From the NCBI RefSeq assembly GCF_002994745.2, contig NC_037090.1, forward strand, positions 17,968,001 through 18,032,000: a stretch of DNA of 64,000 nucleotides, read 5' to 3'. The notes beneath the pieces were generated by a model that was given only the letters and a program-made list of their open reading frames with translations, did not search any database and was not told where the DNA came from. The translations under genes and the position numbers were made by a program. Shown piece by piece: positions 1 through 11,023 of this stretch (positions within the stretch are counted from its first letter, which is position 1; each line of letters starts with the position of its first letter). The DNA comes from Rosa chinensis (Eukaryota; Streptophyta; Magnoliopsida; Rosales; Rosaceae).

Positions 1-447
1 CTCAAGCCGTAAACACTACTGCATCACCTACTTTGACATCTTTGTTCAAGGCAGTTGGGTTTTCACTTTCGGAGTTACAGGCCATACCTAACTTGGGCTC
101 TGCGACGGTGGAATCCACAATGGTGGCTTTGCAAAATGAGGTGGTGACTACTCAATATTTTGGGAGTAAGATAGAAACCCCCAACTGAACTGCTACAAGT
201 TGGTAAGAGTTCGAAAATGGAATTGGTGCAAGTTGATCAACCTTTGGACGTTGATAATGGTTTTGCCCTTCTCAATGTGAATAAGGTGATTAATATATCT
301 CCAACTAAGAAGAGGGAAAGACCAAAAGGTAGTAAGAGCAAGACTAATGGGCATAAATCTAGGAAAACTAGGTTTCCATGCAAGGATGCGGTGGAGGTTG
401 CTGGTGAGGTGGCTGCAGTGATAGCAAAGGATGAAAATTCAATGTAG
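1..447 (+). pseudogene. LINE-type ORF1 C-terminal remnant
   Basis: Two adjacent open frames read as one degraded coding region. Frame 3 is open from the window edge to a TGA near 194. The frame starting at about 217 continues to a TAG at 445-447, so a frameshift lies near 190-215. The second part carries a basic AT-hook-like stretch (RPKGSKSK) like the GRPLGSKNK stretch of the zinc-knuckle ORF at 61399-62706 on the other strand, so both probably come from the same type of non-LTR retroelement. The left end lies outside the window and no reverse transcriptase is visible. The family assignment is inference from this shared tail plus the poly(A) tail that follows. Confidence 0.45.
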
Positions 448-719
448 GAGGTTGCTAAATGAGGTGACATTTTTTTTTGGAAATGACACCAAATTCAACT
501 AATAATTGAGCTATGTCACCAGGGGTTTTCACTTCATCTATACCTCTTGATTTCTCATGGTGAAGTTGAATTATTTTTTTATGTTCTTCAGTGTTTCTAA
601 AAATGTAGAATCGCTTAAGTAATGTTTTTTTTTTTTTTTGACAACCCCACTGGGGTAAATGTTATGTATGATTTTGCTGATCAATAAAAGAGTTGACATT
701 TGCTTAAAAAAAAAAAAAA
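448..719 (+). repeat. 3' untranslated tail of a non-LTR retroelement with poly(A)
   Basis: About 250 bases without a frame end in a polyadenylation-like AATAAA (685-690) and a run of about 15 A (705-719). The end (AATAAA, then GTTGACATTTG, then TTAAAA) closely resembles a second tail at 25180-25338, so this is the 3' end of a multi-copy poly(A) retroelement. Its target duplication cannot be checked because the left end is off the window. Confidence 0.5.
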
Positions 720-1133
720 ACTAAGTTATTACTCTAAGCAACATGTATCCCCACTAATGGAGAAACATGAAGAGAAATTGACTAACACATGATATGCAGT
801 AGCTACCAAAAGACTTCTTATCGTCTCAAGTCAAACCTTACAGTAACTTAAGAGCAAACCTAAAAATGAAACGAACATACTAGGTAACAACCCCACCTCT
901 GGTTGTCACTATTGAAGGGAAACAAGAGCAAACAAACATGACCCTGTACAAAATAAAAGTAAGATAGGTTAGGCCTAGATCAAAACCAAAAAGTAGTCAA
1001 ATTGAAAGGGAAGGCTACAAAAAGCCAGATCCACCACCGCCAACACATCCAGACTAAAACATAACCAACCTAGACCAGAACAAGACACCCCGTCCAAAAA
1101 CCATCACCCATCGACCCGCACGCCTACATCAGC
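720..1133. other. C-rich non-coding flank of the solo LTR
   Basis: No gene is visible. The sequence is A/C-rich on the + strand and resembles the G-rich retroposon interiors elsewhere in the window read backwards. It ends in TCAGC (1129-1133), the left target duplication of the solo LTR. Its continuation resumes at 13963 on the far side of the nest. Confidence 0.3.
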
Positions 1134-1441
1134 TGTAACGTCCGTATCTCAATTTATCCATTTACTAGTCATTTGGACGGTAAACAATAATTACTTTAAC
1201 TTTTTATTTTGTTTCGATACTTTTAAGTGGCCATAAAATGTTGACTTTTTGTTCGGGCCAGTTTTTGAGAAAATTTTCTTCATGAAAGTTGTAGAGGACT
1301 TTAAACTGAGCGTGTGCATATGTGGTACCCAAAAATTGGAGTTGATATATGAAAGTTATGAGTGAAATACGGAAGTTACTGTTCACGATAAATTAGTTAT
1401 AAATATTGAAATTTTACTTTGGTAGGTTTCTAAATCCGGAA

Positions 1442-1588
1442 TGGAAAGTTTTACAAACAGTACACCAAGTAAGGGCTACTAATAAAACTTACAAGTAATT
1501 TTCCAAACCGATCATTTTGGTACACAGACTCCTGAGGCCGACCCGCTTTGTAGACACACCGTCACTAACGCCGTGTGAACCACTGCCA
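1442..1588 (+). repeat. Left terminal inverted repeat of the MULE
   Basis: This segment matches the reverse complement of 7003-7149 over nearly its whole length. Shared blocks include CAAACAGTACA, the TTTTGGTACA region and GTAGACACAC. Scattered substitutions show the two arms have diverged somewhat since insertion. Confidence 0.85.
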
Positions 1589-1803
1589 TTAACTCTAGAA
1601 TGGAGGGTAGAATTGGGTTTTCACTCCAAATCCCTTTTATATTTAAGGGTTTTGGTCCCTAAGAGTCAAAGCATTTCTCTCTCCCTTCCCTTATCCCTTC
1701 GTATGCTACAAGTTTCTGAAACAGTGAGGGTGAGGGCAGAGGGAATCAGAATAAAGTCAGAGGATCCAATAGGGATTTTATACCAGAAAGAGGGTGAAAA
1801 GTT

Positions 1804-4800
1804 ATGGCAAAGTACTTCAGATATTTTCAGTTTAATGGGGATCCACCAAGACATGGAGGTATGGTTAAAGTATTGCCTTTTATAGAGTTTGTTATCTTTC
1901 GATGCTTTTGTCCCCATATATGAGTTGTATATGGGTTTTCTGTTGAAAGTGGTCCAAACTATTGGATGTTTGTTTGTCCAAGTCAAAGATTGACTTTAGG
2001 GTTTGTGGGTACTGTTTGTTTAGGGTTTTTTTTGTCCATTTGTGCTCTCATTTAAAAACCATTCCTTTTTTGTTGGTCAAATTTGTTGGATTTGGTTGGG
2101 AGTTGAAAATACATGTGATTTTTGTTTCTGGGTTGGTGGCTGGGAAATAGGGTTGAAGTAAATGAACTGCAGATTTGGGGTTTAAATTGTTCTTCCAAAT
2201 TAGGTGAAAACAGTGGAGTCATTTAATAGCTCGGTCCCTTAATGACAATAGTAAACTGAAAAGGGAAAAACCCTGACACTTATGTTTCCCCGTATGTTTT
2301 GACACTTTATAGTGATTTGAGTTTATGATGAAGTTTGGTGTGTATTGTTATGTATAGCAGCTTACATTAAATTGATGGTTGAATTTGACAGGTGAAAATC
2401 TGTTTACTGTCCCAATTCATCATAGGGGTAGATTTTATAGCAATGGTGGAGTTAGTAGGCGGTACAGGGGTGGTGAGGTTGTGTATGTGGACGGTGTTGA
2501 CCCATATAAAGTCAGTGTTATGGGTTTCAACTACTGGGCCAATGATCTTAGGTATCAGATGGGTCCAATTATGTATTGGTACAAGATCCCGAGAAGTGAG
2601 GCTGGCACTGAGTACCTACCCGTAGTGACTGACAGTGATGCTATAGATATGCTCCAATTTGTTCCATCAAGAGATAGGGTTTTGGATGTCTACATTGTGT
2701 GTCTTTCTCCTAGGAAGCTGTTTGTTTATGATTGGGAGATAGATGCAATGGATGAAGAAGTCGATCACTTGCTATACTTTGGGCATTTCATTGAAGATCT
2801 CCCTTTGTCTTCACTTGAAGCAGAGGACCTGGACCCAGTTAGAAACAGGGCTGATGGTGATGCAGAGAATGATGAAGGCCAAGGGCTGGGCCAAGTAGGT
2901 GGAAGAAGTGGGACAAACAATACCCAAACTCCTCCAAGCAACACAAATAATGGGCCACCTAGGCAACAAAGAAGGCAGTCAAGAAGGATAAGGCCTACTG
3001 TTGGGATTAACATTAGGGAGCCTACTGACACTCAAGGTTCTGGACCTTTTGTTCGAGCTTCTCAGTCTGCCAAGGATAAAGGGAAGCAGAAAGTTGATTG
3101 TGGGCCAAGCAATATAGGAAAGAAAAAAAGTGGAAGACCAAAAAAGGGAGTGCAAAGGAGGTATCCTACCAGAGGCAACGAAGGATGTTCATATGCTATA
3201 CCTGAGGACAGTTTTGAGAGCTTAGACTCAGATGATCCCAACTGGGAGGATTTTGTCGACAGTGATTATGAACTGTTTGATAAGGATGATGAACTGCAAT
3301 TTCAAGCAAATGTTGATGGTGATCCAAGTAAGGAGGATGAGTTTGTTGAGATGGGCTCTGATGATGGCATAAGTGACGTAGCTTCAGATGGATCTGATGG
3401 ATTTCCAAGCTATCATGGTTCTGATAGTGATGGTGAGGATATTGGGCCTTTCAAGGTGAAGGATAAGAAGAGGTTTGCAGAGTGGGAGGAGTTTAACCCA
3501 AAGACTGACATGAAGAATCCAAAATTCAAGCTTGTAATGGTGTTCCCAGACTCTGTTGTGTTTAAGAAGGCAGTTAGGAAACATGATGTGTTGACAAGGA
3601 AGGAGCTTCGATTTGTAAGAAATGAAAGTCATAAGGTTAAGGTCATCTGCAAGACCTCACTTGGCTGTCCATTTTGGCTTTTTGCTAGTAGTCCAGGCAG
3701 TGACACAGTCTCTTTGATGATCAAAGTTTACAAGCCAGAGCACAAGTGTAGTTCTATTGAGGGGAGAGTGTATCACTGCCATGCACCCTTCATTGCAGAT
3801 GAGTACATGGATCAATTCATTATGGACTCAAACTGGTCAAGAGAGGGCATCCAGAACGCAGTAAATAGGGACTTTGGCATGGACATTGGTTATCAAATGT
3901 GCTATAGGGCTAAGAACAGGGCTGCAAGGATGGCTCAAGGTTCAATTGAAGATCAGTATAACCTACTTGAGAGTTATGCACACGAGCTAAAAAAGAGAAA
4001 TCCTGGAACTTCTATATGGATGCAAACAGAGATCGATGGTGAGATTACAAGGTTCAAGAGAATTTATATATGTTTTGAATCATTGAAGCAAGGATGGAGG
4101 GCTGGGTGTAGACCCATAATAGGGCTTGATGGGTGTCATCTTAAGGGGGCATAAAAGGGTCAATTGTTATTTGCTGTTGGCATTGATGGCAACAATGCCA
4201 TGTACCCTATAGCCTATGCCATTGTGGAGCAGGAAACAAGGGATTCATGGACATGGTTCCTTACATTTCTAAGAAAGAACTTACACATTAATTCATCAGT
4301 GCACTATTCCTTTATTTCAGAGAAGCAAAAAGGATTAGAGCAAGCGATCAGGGATCTGTTCCCTCATTCAGAGCATAGGCATTGTGTAATTCACTTACAC
4401 AACAACTTTAAGGGAGATGGCCATACTGGTTTGGCATTGAAGCAGCTTCTGTGGGCTGTGGCTAGGTCAAATACTATGAGTCAGTTTAACAAGGCAATGG
4501 AAAATCTTCAAAATGCATCATTCAATGCATGGAAGTGGTGTATTGATAGGCCAGCAGTACATTGGTCAGGGTCACATTTCAAGGAGGAAATCAAGTGTGA
4601 CATTCTTCTGAACAACCACTACGAGTCCTTCAACAAGAGTGTGCTTCAGGCAAGGAAAAAGCCAATACTGCCGTGTTTGGAAGATATAAGGATTGCATTG
4701 ATGACAAGGTAAACAATCGAAGGAACTATGCAAGAAGATGGAGATGCAAAGTGGGACCTCGAGTTGAGAAGATAATGAAGAAAAATGCAAGATGGAGCCA

Positions 4801-6552
4801 TGAATATAGAGCAATTGAGTCAAGTGAGAATCGATTTGAAATACAAGGAAGAGGTATGGCCTGTGAAAGTGGAGTTGTTAGTCAGCATTGTGTGCAGCTA
4901 GATGCAGGGTCTTGTATATGCAGAAGATGGGATCTGTCTGGTCTCCCTTGTGCCCATGCATTTGCTGCTATATATAGCAAAGGATGTAGCCCTGATGAGT
5001 TTGTTGCTGAATGGTATACACAACAGAAATATCTTGAGGCATATGAGGTGGTTTTAAATCCCATAGCTGGTGTTGCTGAATGGGAAAGGATAGAGAGGCC
5101 AGTTGCACCTCCACTCTATAGGAGGCAACCAGGGAGGCCCAAAACCAAGAGAAGCAAAGAACCAGGTATTCAATTCATTTTTGATGGGGACTTGATATAT
5201 GTTATGTCATCACTACATTGTACTTGTAATGTTTAGGTGAGGAACCACCACCTGCTGGGACTGAGGTGCTGCCGAAGAGCTACTATTCTCATATTAAGTG
5301 TGGAAGATGTGAGAAGAGATGGCACAACCAGAGGACTTGTTTAAGAAGAAGCCAGGTATAACCTACTTGAGAGTTACCAAAAAAAAAAAAAAATTAATCA
5401 AACCGAGCCAAGAGTCCCAAGGCCCATCTTTGACTTATATATATGCATATTTTTTGGGAAATTCAATAGGAAAAGCCCACCAATGCCACAAAGCCCACAT
5501 CTATGTTATGTCATCCATTCACATGTTTGGGAGGATGGGGCCTTATAAAGGCTATAAACCTTAAAACTTTCTTCCATGTGGGACTTTTCCAACATTCTTC
5601 ATTTCTGCATTTTCTGGTTTACAAGTTTGCTGCATTTCTACTTTACAGTTTTTCTACATTTCTGCATTCTCTGCTTTACAGTTTTGCTGCATTTTTGCTT
5701 TACAGGTTTTGCTGCATTTCTGCTTTACAGTTTTGCTGCATTTATGCTTTACAGTTTTGCTGCATTTCTGCTTTAAGTTTTGCTGCATTTCTGCATTTTC
5801 TACTTGCTTTACAGTTTCTGCATTCCTGCCATATTTCTTGGCCTGAAAAAAACCGACAAACCCGACCGATTGTTTTGGGTCTCTCATCGGTCTCAGCAGT
5901 TTGCAAACACCGTTCTAGTTTTCAAATTTTTTGGACCGAACCAATCCAAACCCAACCCTAGTTTTATGATTTTAAATGCATCCATGCAGGGTGTGAACCA
6001 AGAAGCGGACCCTGACATTGCAAAGGACATTGCAGTTCCTAATGTTCAACCACAGATGGCTGAAGAGAACCCACCTCAACACAACACTCCACAAGATACT
6101 GAAGTGCCAGATGAAGGATCAAATTACGATAATGCAGAGCATGTGTTTTCTCAAGCATCATCAGTTCTGCAAAGCATGGTGAATGTCAATGTGAATGTGA
6201 ATGTTGAGCAAGGATGTGATGATGGGAATACTCTGCTTTCTCAAAACAATGGCAGTGTGGTGCATCCAACTGCACAAGTAAGTTATTTGCAGCTATGTAT
6301 TTCTGTGCTTTTTTATCTTCGTTGGGACTTTGCATATTTTTATGTGTTGGATGCAACTCATTAGCTTGTATATTCCCTTTTTTGTAGACTAAACCAAGGA
6401 ATGAGAGATCAACAGCAATACCTGGTACCTCGGGAAAGAGATTCAAGAAGACTGCAGGGAGAAAGAATTCTAGGAAATCACCCAAACTTGCTGCAAAATC
6501 TGTTTCTGCATCTGCATCGACATTTGCTCAGGGTTCAAAACCCAAACTCTAA
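1804..6552 (+). pseudogene. MuDR/MULE transposase, five exons, one stop and one frameshift
   Basis: Reconstructed exons are 1804-1858, 2392-5165, 5237-5355, 5990-6277 and 6388-6552 (TAA). All introns are GT-AG and keep frame. The order is an N-terminal PB1-like domain, an acidic low-complexity linker, the MuDR DNA-binding region (about 3500-3900), the MULE catalytic core (about 4120-4690), a SWIM zinc finger (CxCx(n)CxH, about 4910-4960) and a CX2CX4HX4C zinc knuckle in exon 3 (5301-5342). The core's first Asp (LDGCHLKG) and the final Glu (NNHYESFN) are present. The second position, normally Asp in a D-K/R-Q-K-G-L motif, is Glu (GAG, 4320-4322). TAA at 4152-4154 interrupts the core, and a one-base frameshift lies at about 4703-4712. 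The product would cut and re-insert MULE ends, but this copy cannot make a full-length protein without readthrough. Confidence 0.85.
5617..5813 (+). repeat. Tandem repeat, ~23-bp unit, in MULE transposase intron 3
   Basis: Degenerate copies of a unit close to TTTGCTGCATTTCTGCTTTACAG run head to tail, about seven to eight times, with some units shortened to TTCTGCATT. They lie wholly inside the inferred intron 5356-5989. Each unit ends in CTTTACAG, a pyrimidine-AG that looks like a 3' splice acceptor, so the array offers several competing acceptors. The open frames through it, rich in F/A/L/C, are a by-product of the repeat. Confidence 0.75.
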
Positions 6553-7002
6553 ACGGCCTTGTGGAAGCCCTAAATGTATCTTCTTAGGAACCAAGTTATG
6601 GTATAATTGCCAGCTTATACCCCCTGTTATTGTGGCATTTGTTATCCTATGTTATGTTACAAATGCCATTGGGTTTTATAGAGCTTTTATGTAACAGGGG
6701 GTTTTTGGTTTGACCAATTTGGCGGCCATAATGGTATTGATGTAGTTTAAACCAATGTTATCTATCTTAATTAAGTACTTTGATTTGGATGGTTTTGTGT
6801 TGGTTTCAGTTTCCTGGTATAGATACCCTTATTTTCTGCAGACTACTTCATTTTTTTACTTTCCCCTTATTTTCAACAAATTGGTTGCCTTATAGAGGAT
6901 TTTCGGCGGGAAACATGGAGACTGTTGTATGGAAGGCAGCAAAAAGGAAGGAATTGGAGGGAAAATCCGTACAAATGATTTTACCCCTAAAAAAGGGCCA
7001 CG

Positions 7003-7149
7003 TGGCAGAGGGAATCACACCGTTAGTGACAGTGTGTCTACAAAGTGGGTCGAGCTCGGGAGTTCATGTACCAAAATAATCGGTTTGAAAAATTATGTAT
7101 AAGTTTCATCAGTGGCCCTTACTTGATGTACTGTTTGCAAAATTTTCCC
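7003..7149 (-). repeat. Right terminal inverted repeat of the MULE
   Basis: This is the inverted counterpart of 1442-1588. It ends TTTTCCC directly before the target duplication AATCCGGAA at 7150-7158. Confidence 0.85.
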
Positions 7150-7158
7150 AATCCGGAA

Positions 7159-8667
7159 ACCCACCTCTCTCTCTCCTCTCCCCCGAACCCCCGAACTCTC
7201 TCTCTTTCCCCTTTCGGTTATCTTCTTCTTCCCCTCGAATCACCGCTGACCAGCCACCAACCGGCCACCACAGGAGCGCCTCTTCCTCCTCTACACCCTA
7301 GTGACCTTGGGTTACAACCATTTGGCCAGAAAACCCCGAATCGAAGCAAAAAATAATCATTGTAGCAGTTGGAGGTTTTCCAGTGATTCTTCCGTTTCCG
7401 GCCATCTCCAACCACCAAACCGGGTCTAGTAGGAGCCCCTTGAGCCAGTGACCAATTTCCCTCAAGCTATTAGCTCCAATTTATAGCGTGGAGGATGAAT
7501 CGAAGGAATTTCCGAATCTAGGGTTTGAAATTTTTGGGTTTCTCTTCACCGGCCGATTTTGACTATTTCAAGATAAAATTGAAACTTGTTGTAGTTGAGA
7601 AAAATGTTAGACTTGTTGTGTTGTTGTTGTATATGAAATTTGGTGGCCATCGGAGGTGGTGACCGGTGGCATGTGGGGCCCACGTGCCACCATTGTAGTT
7701 GGCGCGTGGAGGCACGTAGGGCTACTTTCTGACTTCGATTTTTAGCCTATTAAATTATATAATTGTTGAAGAGGTTGAATATATGATTTTGGTGAATTTT
7801 TTTAGAAGTTTGACATTGATTGTGAATTTCCAAAGTTTAGAGTTTCGAATGTCGATTTGTGGGAATCCGACCTTCGGATTTCCCTTATTCCGCTATGGAA
7901 TGCTTTAATCGACGGATTGATATTAATAGTAAAGTTTGGGTTGAATCCGGAAAGAAATGGAGATGTTGATTTACGTGGAGTTTTCGGGTTTCGTTTTAGA
8001 ATCGAATTTATTTGTCGAATTATTGTTTACGGAATACAATTGTGTACAGGACGAGGTACTGACTCAGCGCTCGACGAGGATCCTTACGCTTGAATACCAC
8101 GTTAGCCGTATACTGTGAGTGGACTTTTATTTTCTAAATAATGATGCATGCAATTGTTTTTTCCGAAATAAGTATTTATTTAATTAATTATCATATTATT
8201 ATAATTCACTTTCGGGAAATTGATATTGATTTTGATTTGGGAAATGGATTAGTGATTTAAATTATTGTTTTAAGTTATCGAGCATATTAATTGGATTTGA
8301 GTATTCATTACCATATCGATTGGAATTTCGAATTGAAGTTTGTTATGCTCGATTTTGAATTTGTGATTTATATTGAATTTCGATGAAATAGTTTCTGAGG
8401 TGATTTCCGGAATTATTTATATTTTTACTTGTCGATTATGAGATTTCTGGAAGGTTTTCGAAAATGGGATTTTCGAGAGAATTTTACTCATCTATTATTC
8501 ATAGCCTAATTATTTATGAATTCGAGAATATTTTGGCGTGCGGGGTCACGTCGTTAGGATATGTATTTTCTCGTGAGATATTGGGGAAGTCTTACTGATT
8601 TTCGTTTTTCATATGATTTTAACCCACCATACCTGGGTCGTCATATTTATTACTAGCTAGCCTATTA
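7159..8667 (+). other. Middle segment of the solo LTR
   Basis: This is the LTR portion between the MULE and the Harbinger insertions, including the TTA target site at 8665-8667. It starts with a CT-rich stretch and has no gene. Short open frames such as 7857-8093 show no recognisable domain. Confidence 0.6.
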
Positions 8668-8934
8668 GAGCAAGTTCACCCGTTGGGTCACCAGGGCACC
8701 AGGGCAGGAAACTATTCACTGCCACTGGATCTTTGCTTCCACCCATTGGGTCAGGGTCACCAGTCAGTTACTATTCATCGAATATTTTATAAATTTTTTT
8801 TTGGAAAATGAGAAATGTATGATGTAAATAAATAGTATTGATAAACAATTTGCAAATGCAACCAAAGAAAATTTTATTGGTAGACAAATTATATGTCCAC
8901 CGACACTCTTTTTTTGTCTTTTTTTTTTTTTTTT

Positions 8935-9348
8935 TACTCCACCGACAGTTTTATCATATATACACTACCGACAAAGTTTTTGAAAAGTGTGAAAATATTT
9001 AAAACTCCATCGACACTTTTATCATGTACACCACCGACAAAGTTTTTGAAAAGTGTGAAAATATTTAAAACTCCACCGACACTTTTATCATGTACACCAC
9101 CGACAAAGTTTTTGAAAAGTGTGAAATTTTTTTTAACTCCACCGACACTTTTATCACATGCACACCACCGACAAGTTTTTTGAAAAGTTTGAACAAATTT
9201 TAAAATCCACCGACACTTTTATCACATGCACACAACCGACAAGTTTTTTGAAAAGTGTGAACAAATTTTAAAATCCACCGACACTTTTATCACATGCACA
9301 CCACCGACAAGTTTTTTGAAATGAGTGAGTGATAACCCACCGACACTT
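8935..9348 (+). repeat. Subterminal tandem repeat of the Harbinger element, ~66-bp unit
   Basis: About six head-to-tail units of 60-68 bp run between the left end and the transposase start. Each contains the motif CCACCGACA twice (once as ACCGACAA), followed by AGTTTTTTGAAAAGTGTGA. The repeated motif close to one end is the kind of array a transposase could bind, or it could act as promoter sequence for the gene that starts at 9477. Both roles are inferred. Confidence 0.8.
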
Positions 9349-9476
9349 TTATGTGCGGAAAATTTCAATAAATAGACATGATGTTTTCACTACATACACA
9401 CACCATCCGAGCTTAACAAAACTTCACCCTTTTCATATCTCTAGCATTACATATTTCCTAAATTCCCCTCGTTGCA

Positions 9477-10796
9477 ATGAACAATTTGTGGGATCAAATT
9501 CGACGGTCTCAGGATGAGGATGATGAAGAGATGATGGCCACCAACGCCATTGTCATGGCTGCAGTAGCTCAAGAATCTGGAAACCAACACCGATGGCGCG
9601 GTTCTCATCCGGGTCGTGCACCAAATGAGGAACGATTTAGAGAAGAAAGGGGCAAAGGTATGTTGGCCGACTACTTTGTCGATCGGCCAGTGTTCAAAGA
9701 TGCGGAGTTCCGAACACGTTACAGGATGAGTCTCAATCTCTTCCAGCGTATATCTACTGACCTTTGCCAGTATGATCGCTACTTTGTTCAAAGGTCAGAT
9801 GCTACTGGCAAAGTCGGACTGCTTCCGGAGCAGAAGATGACAGCTGCCTTGCGAATGCTTGCGTACGGTGCAGGGGCAGATCAATGTGCTGAGTATTGTA
9901 GGATGGCGAAATCCACCTCCGTTGCAGCCCTTCAGCACTTCACACGAGGAATTGTTGATCTTTACTCAACAAAATACCTCCGCGCTCCAACTGCAGCCGA
10001 CCTCAGACGACTTCTTACCAAAGCTGAGAGGAGAGGTTTTCCAGGAATGATTGGGAGCATTGACTGTATGCATTGGCAATGGAAGAATTGTCTGACAGGT
10101 TGGGCTGGAGAATATAGTGGTAGGAAACAGATCCCCACTATCATCCTGGAAGCAGTCGCATCTTACGACACCTGGATTTGGCACGCATTCTTTGGAGTGC
10201 CTGGGGCATGCAACGACCTGAACGTCTTGGCAAAGTCTCCATTGTTTGATGAGCTTACCGCCGGTAGAGCACCTCTTGTCCAATTCCAAGTTAACAACAG
10301 AGCTCACAATTTAGGGTACTATCTCGCCGACGGTATTTATCCTCGATGGGTGACTTTCTTGAAAACTGTTCGAAATCCTACACGCCCCAAGGAAATTGAG
10401 TTTGCAAAGGCTCAAGAGGGGTATAGGAAAGATGTAGAAAGATGTTTTGGTATATTACAGTCACGGTTTGGTATTATTCGAGGAGCTGCTCGTGGGTGGC
10501 ATAAAGAGGACCTTCGATACATTATGTTGACGTGTATTATATTACACAACATGATTGTCGAAAATCAACGACCTGAAGATAGCGATGATGAGGAGGATAA
10601 TAATATGAGACCCAGGATTGCTGAGGTATGGGAGGGATCAACCGGTAGAGACTTTGATCCTGTTGGTAGATATGCTCATCATATGAACGGATTCATGGAC
10701 CGCTACCAACAAATTAGATCTGAGCAGTGTCACTCCAACCTTCAGGAAGACCTCATTCAACACTTTTGGGAATTTCAAGGCAATAGGCGTATCTAG
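9477..10796 (+). CDS. PIF/Harbinger DDE transposase, intact frame
   Basis: A single 439-residue frame encodes a Harbinger-type nuclease (plant-transposon-protein / DDE_Tnp_4 family). This enzyme cuts the element's short inverted repeats and inserts it at TTA-like sites. Catalytic positions are visible: Asp in GSIDCMHW (about residue 197), Asp in ACNDLNVL, and Glu in KDVERCFGILQSRFG. An acidic N-terminus precedes an HTH-like region around KMTAALRMLAYG. The start chosen is the ATG at 9477, just downstream of the subterminal repeats. Length and motifs match full-length plant members and no stop or frameshift was seen. Activity in plants also needs the ORF1 protein, whose gene here (11024-12590, opposite strand) is broken. 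Confidence 0.9.
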   Translation: MNNLWDQIRRSQDEDDEEMMATNAIVMAAVAQESGNQHRWRGSHPGRAPNEERFREERGKGMLADYFVDRPVFKDAEFRTRYRMSLNLFQRISTDLCQYDRYFVQRSDATGKVGLLPEQKMTAALRMLAYGAGADQCAEYCRMAKSTSVAALQHFTRGIVDLYSTKYLRAPTAADLRRLLTKAERRGFPGMIGSIDCMHWQWKNCLTGWAGEYSGRKQIPTIILEAVASYDTWIWHAFFGVPGACNDLNVLAKSPLFDELTAGRAPLVQFQVNNRAHNLGYYLADGIYPRWVTFLKTVRNPTRPKEIEFAKAQEGYRKDVERCFGILQSRFGIIRGAARGWHKEDLRYIMLTCIILHNMIVENQRPEDSDDEEDNNMRPRIAEVWEGSTGRDFDPVGRYAHHMNGFMDRYQQIRSEQCHSNLQEDLIQHFWEFQGNRRI

Positions 10797-11023
10797 ATCT
10801 GCTATTTGTGTGTGTTTTCTATTAGTTTTTATGTTTTTAATTATGTTTGTGTGGTTTCTACTTTAGTTTTAATGTTTTTAATTATGTTTGTGTGGTTTCA
10901 GTTAGCTTTTCATTTGTAAGGGTATTATTCCAATAAATGTTAATTTCATCAATCTAATATTACATAAGTAAAAAACCAAGCATTGGAATCATAACAATAC
11001 AATTATTTAAAATAGATAACTCC

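Larger units (their letters stand above)
1442..7149 (+). mobile_element. Mutator-like element (MULE), near-complete
   Basis: The element has terminal inverted repeats of about 147 bp (1442-1588 and 7003-7149). It is flanked by an exact 9-bp direct repeat AATCCGGAA (1433-1441 and 7150-7158), the duplication length diagnostic of Mutator-like elements. The interior holds one multi-exon MuDR-type transposase gene on the + strand (1804-6552), broken by a stop codon and a frameshift. The element sits inside the solo LTR and so is younger than it. The stretch 6553-7002 between the gene and the right repeat holds no recognisable gene. Confidence 0.88.

Noticed and set aside
5503..5961. Open frame rich in F/A/L/C repeats
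   Set aside because: It is produced by the 23-bp tandem repeat inside an intron of the MULE transposase; similar frames open on both strands.
7857..8093. Open frame in the middle LTR segment
   Set aside because: It lies wholly within the solo LTR and shows no domain.
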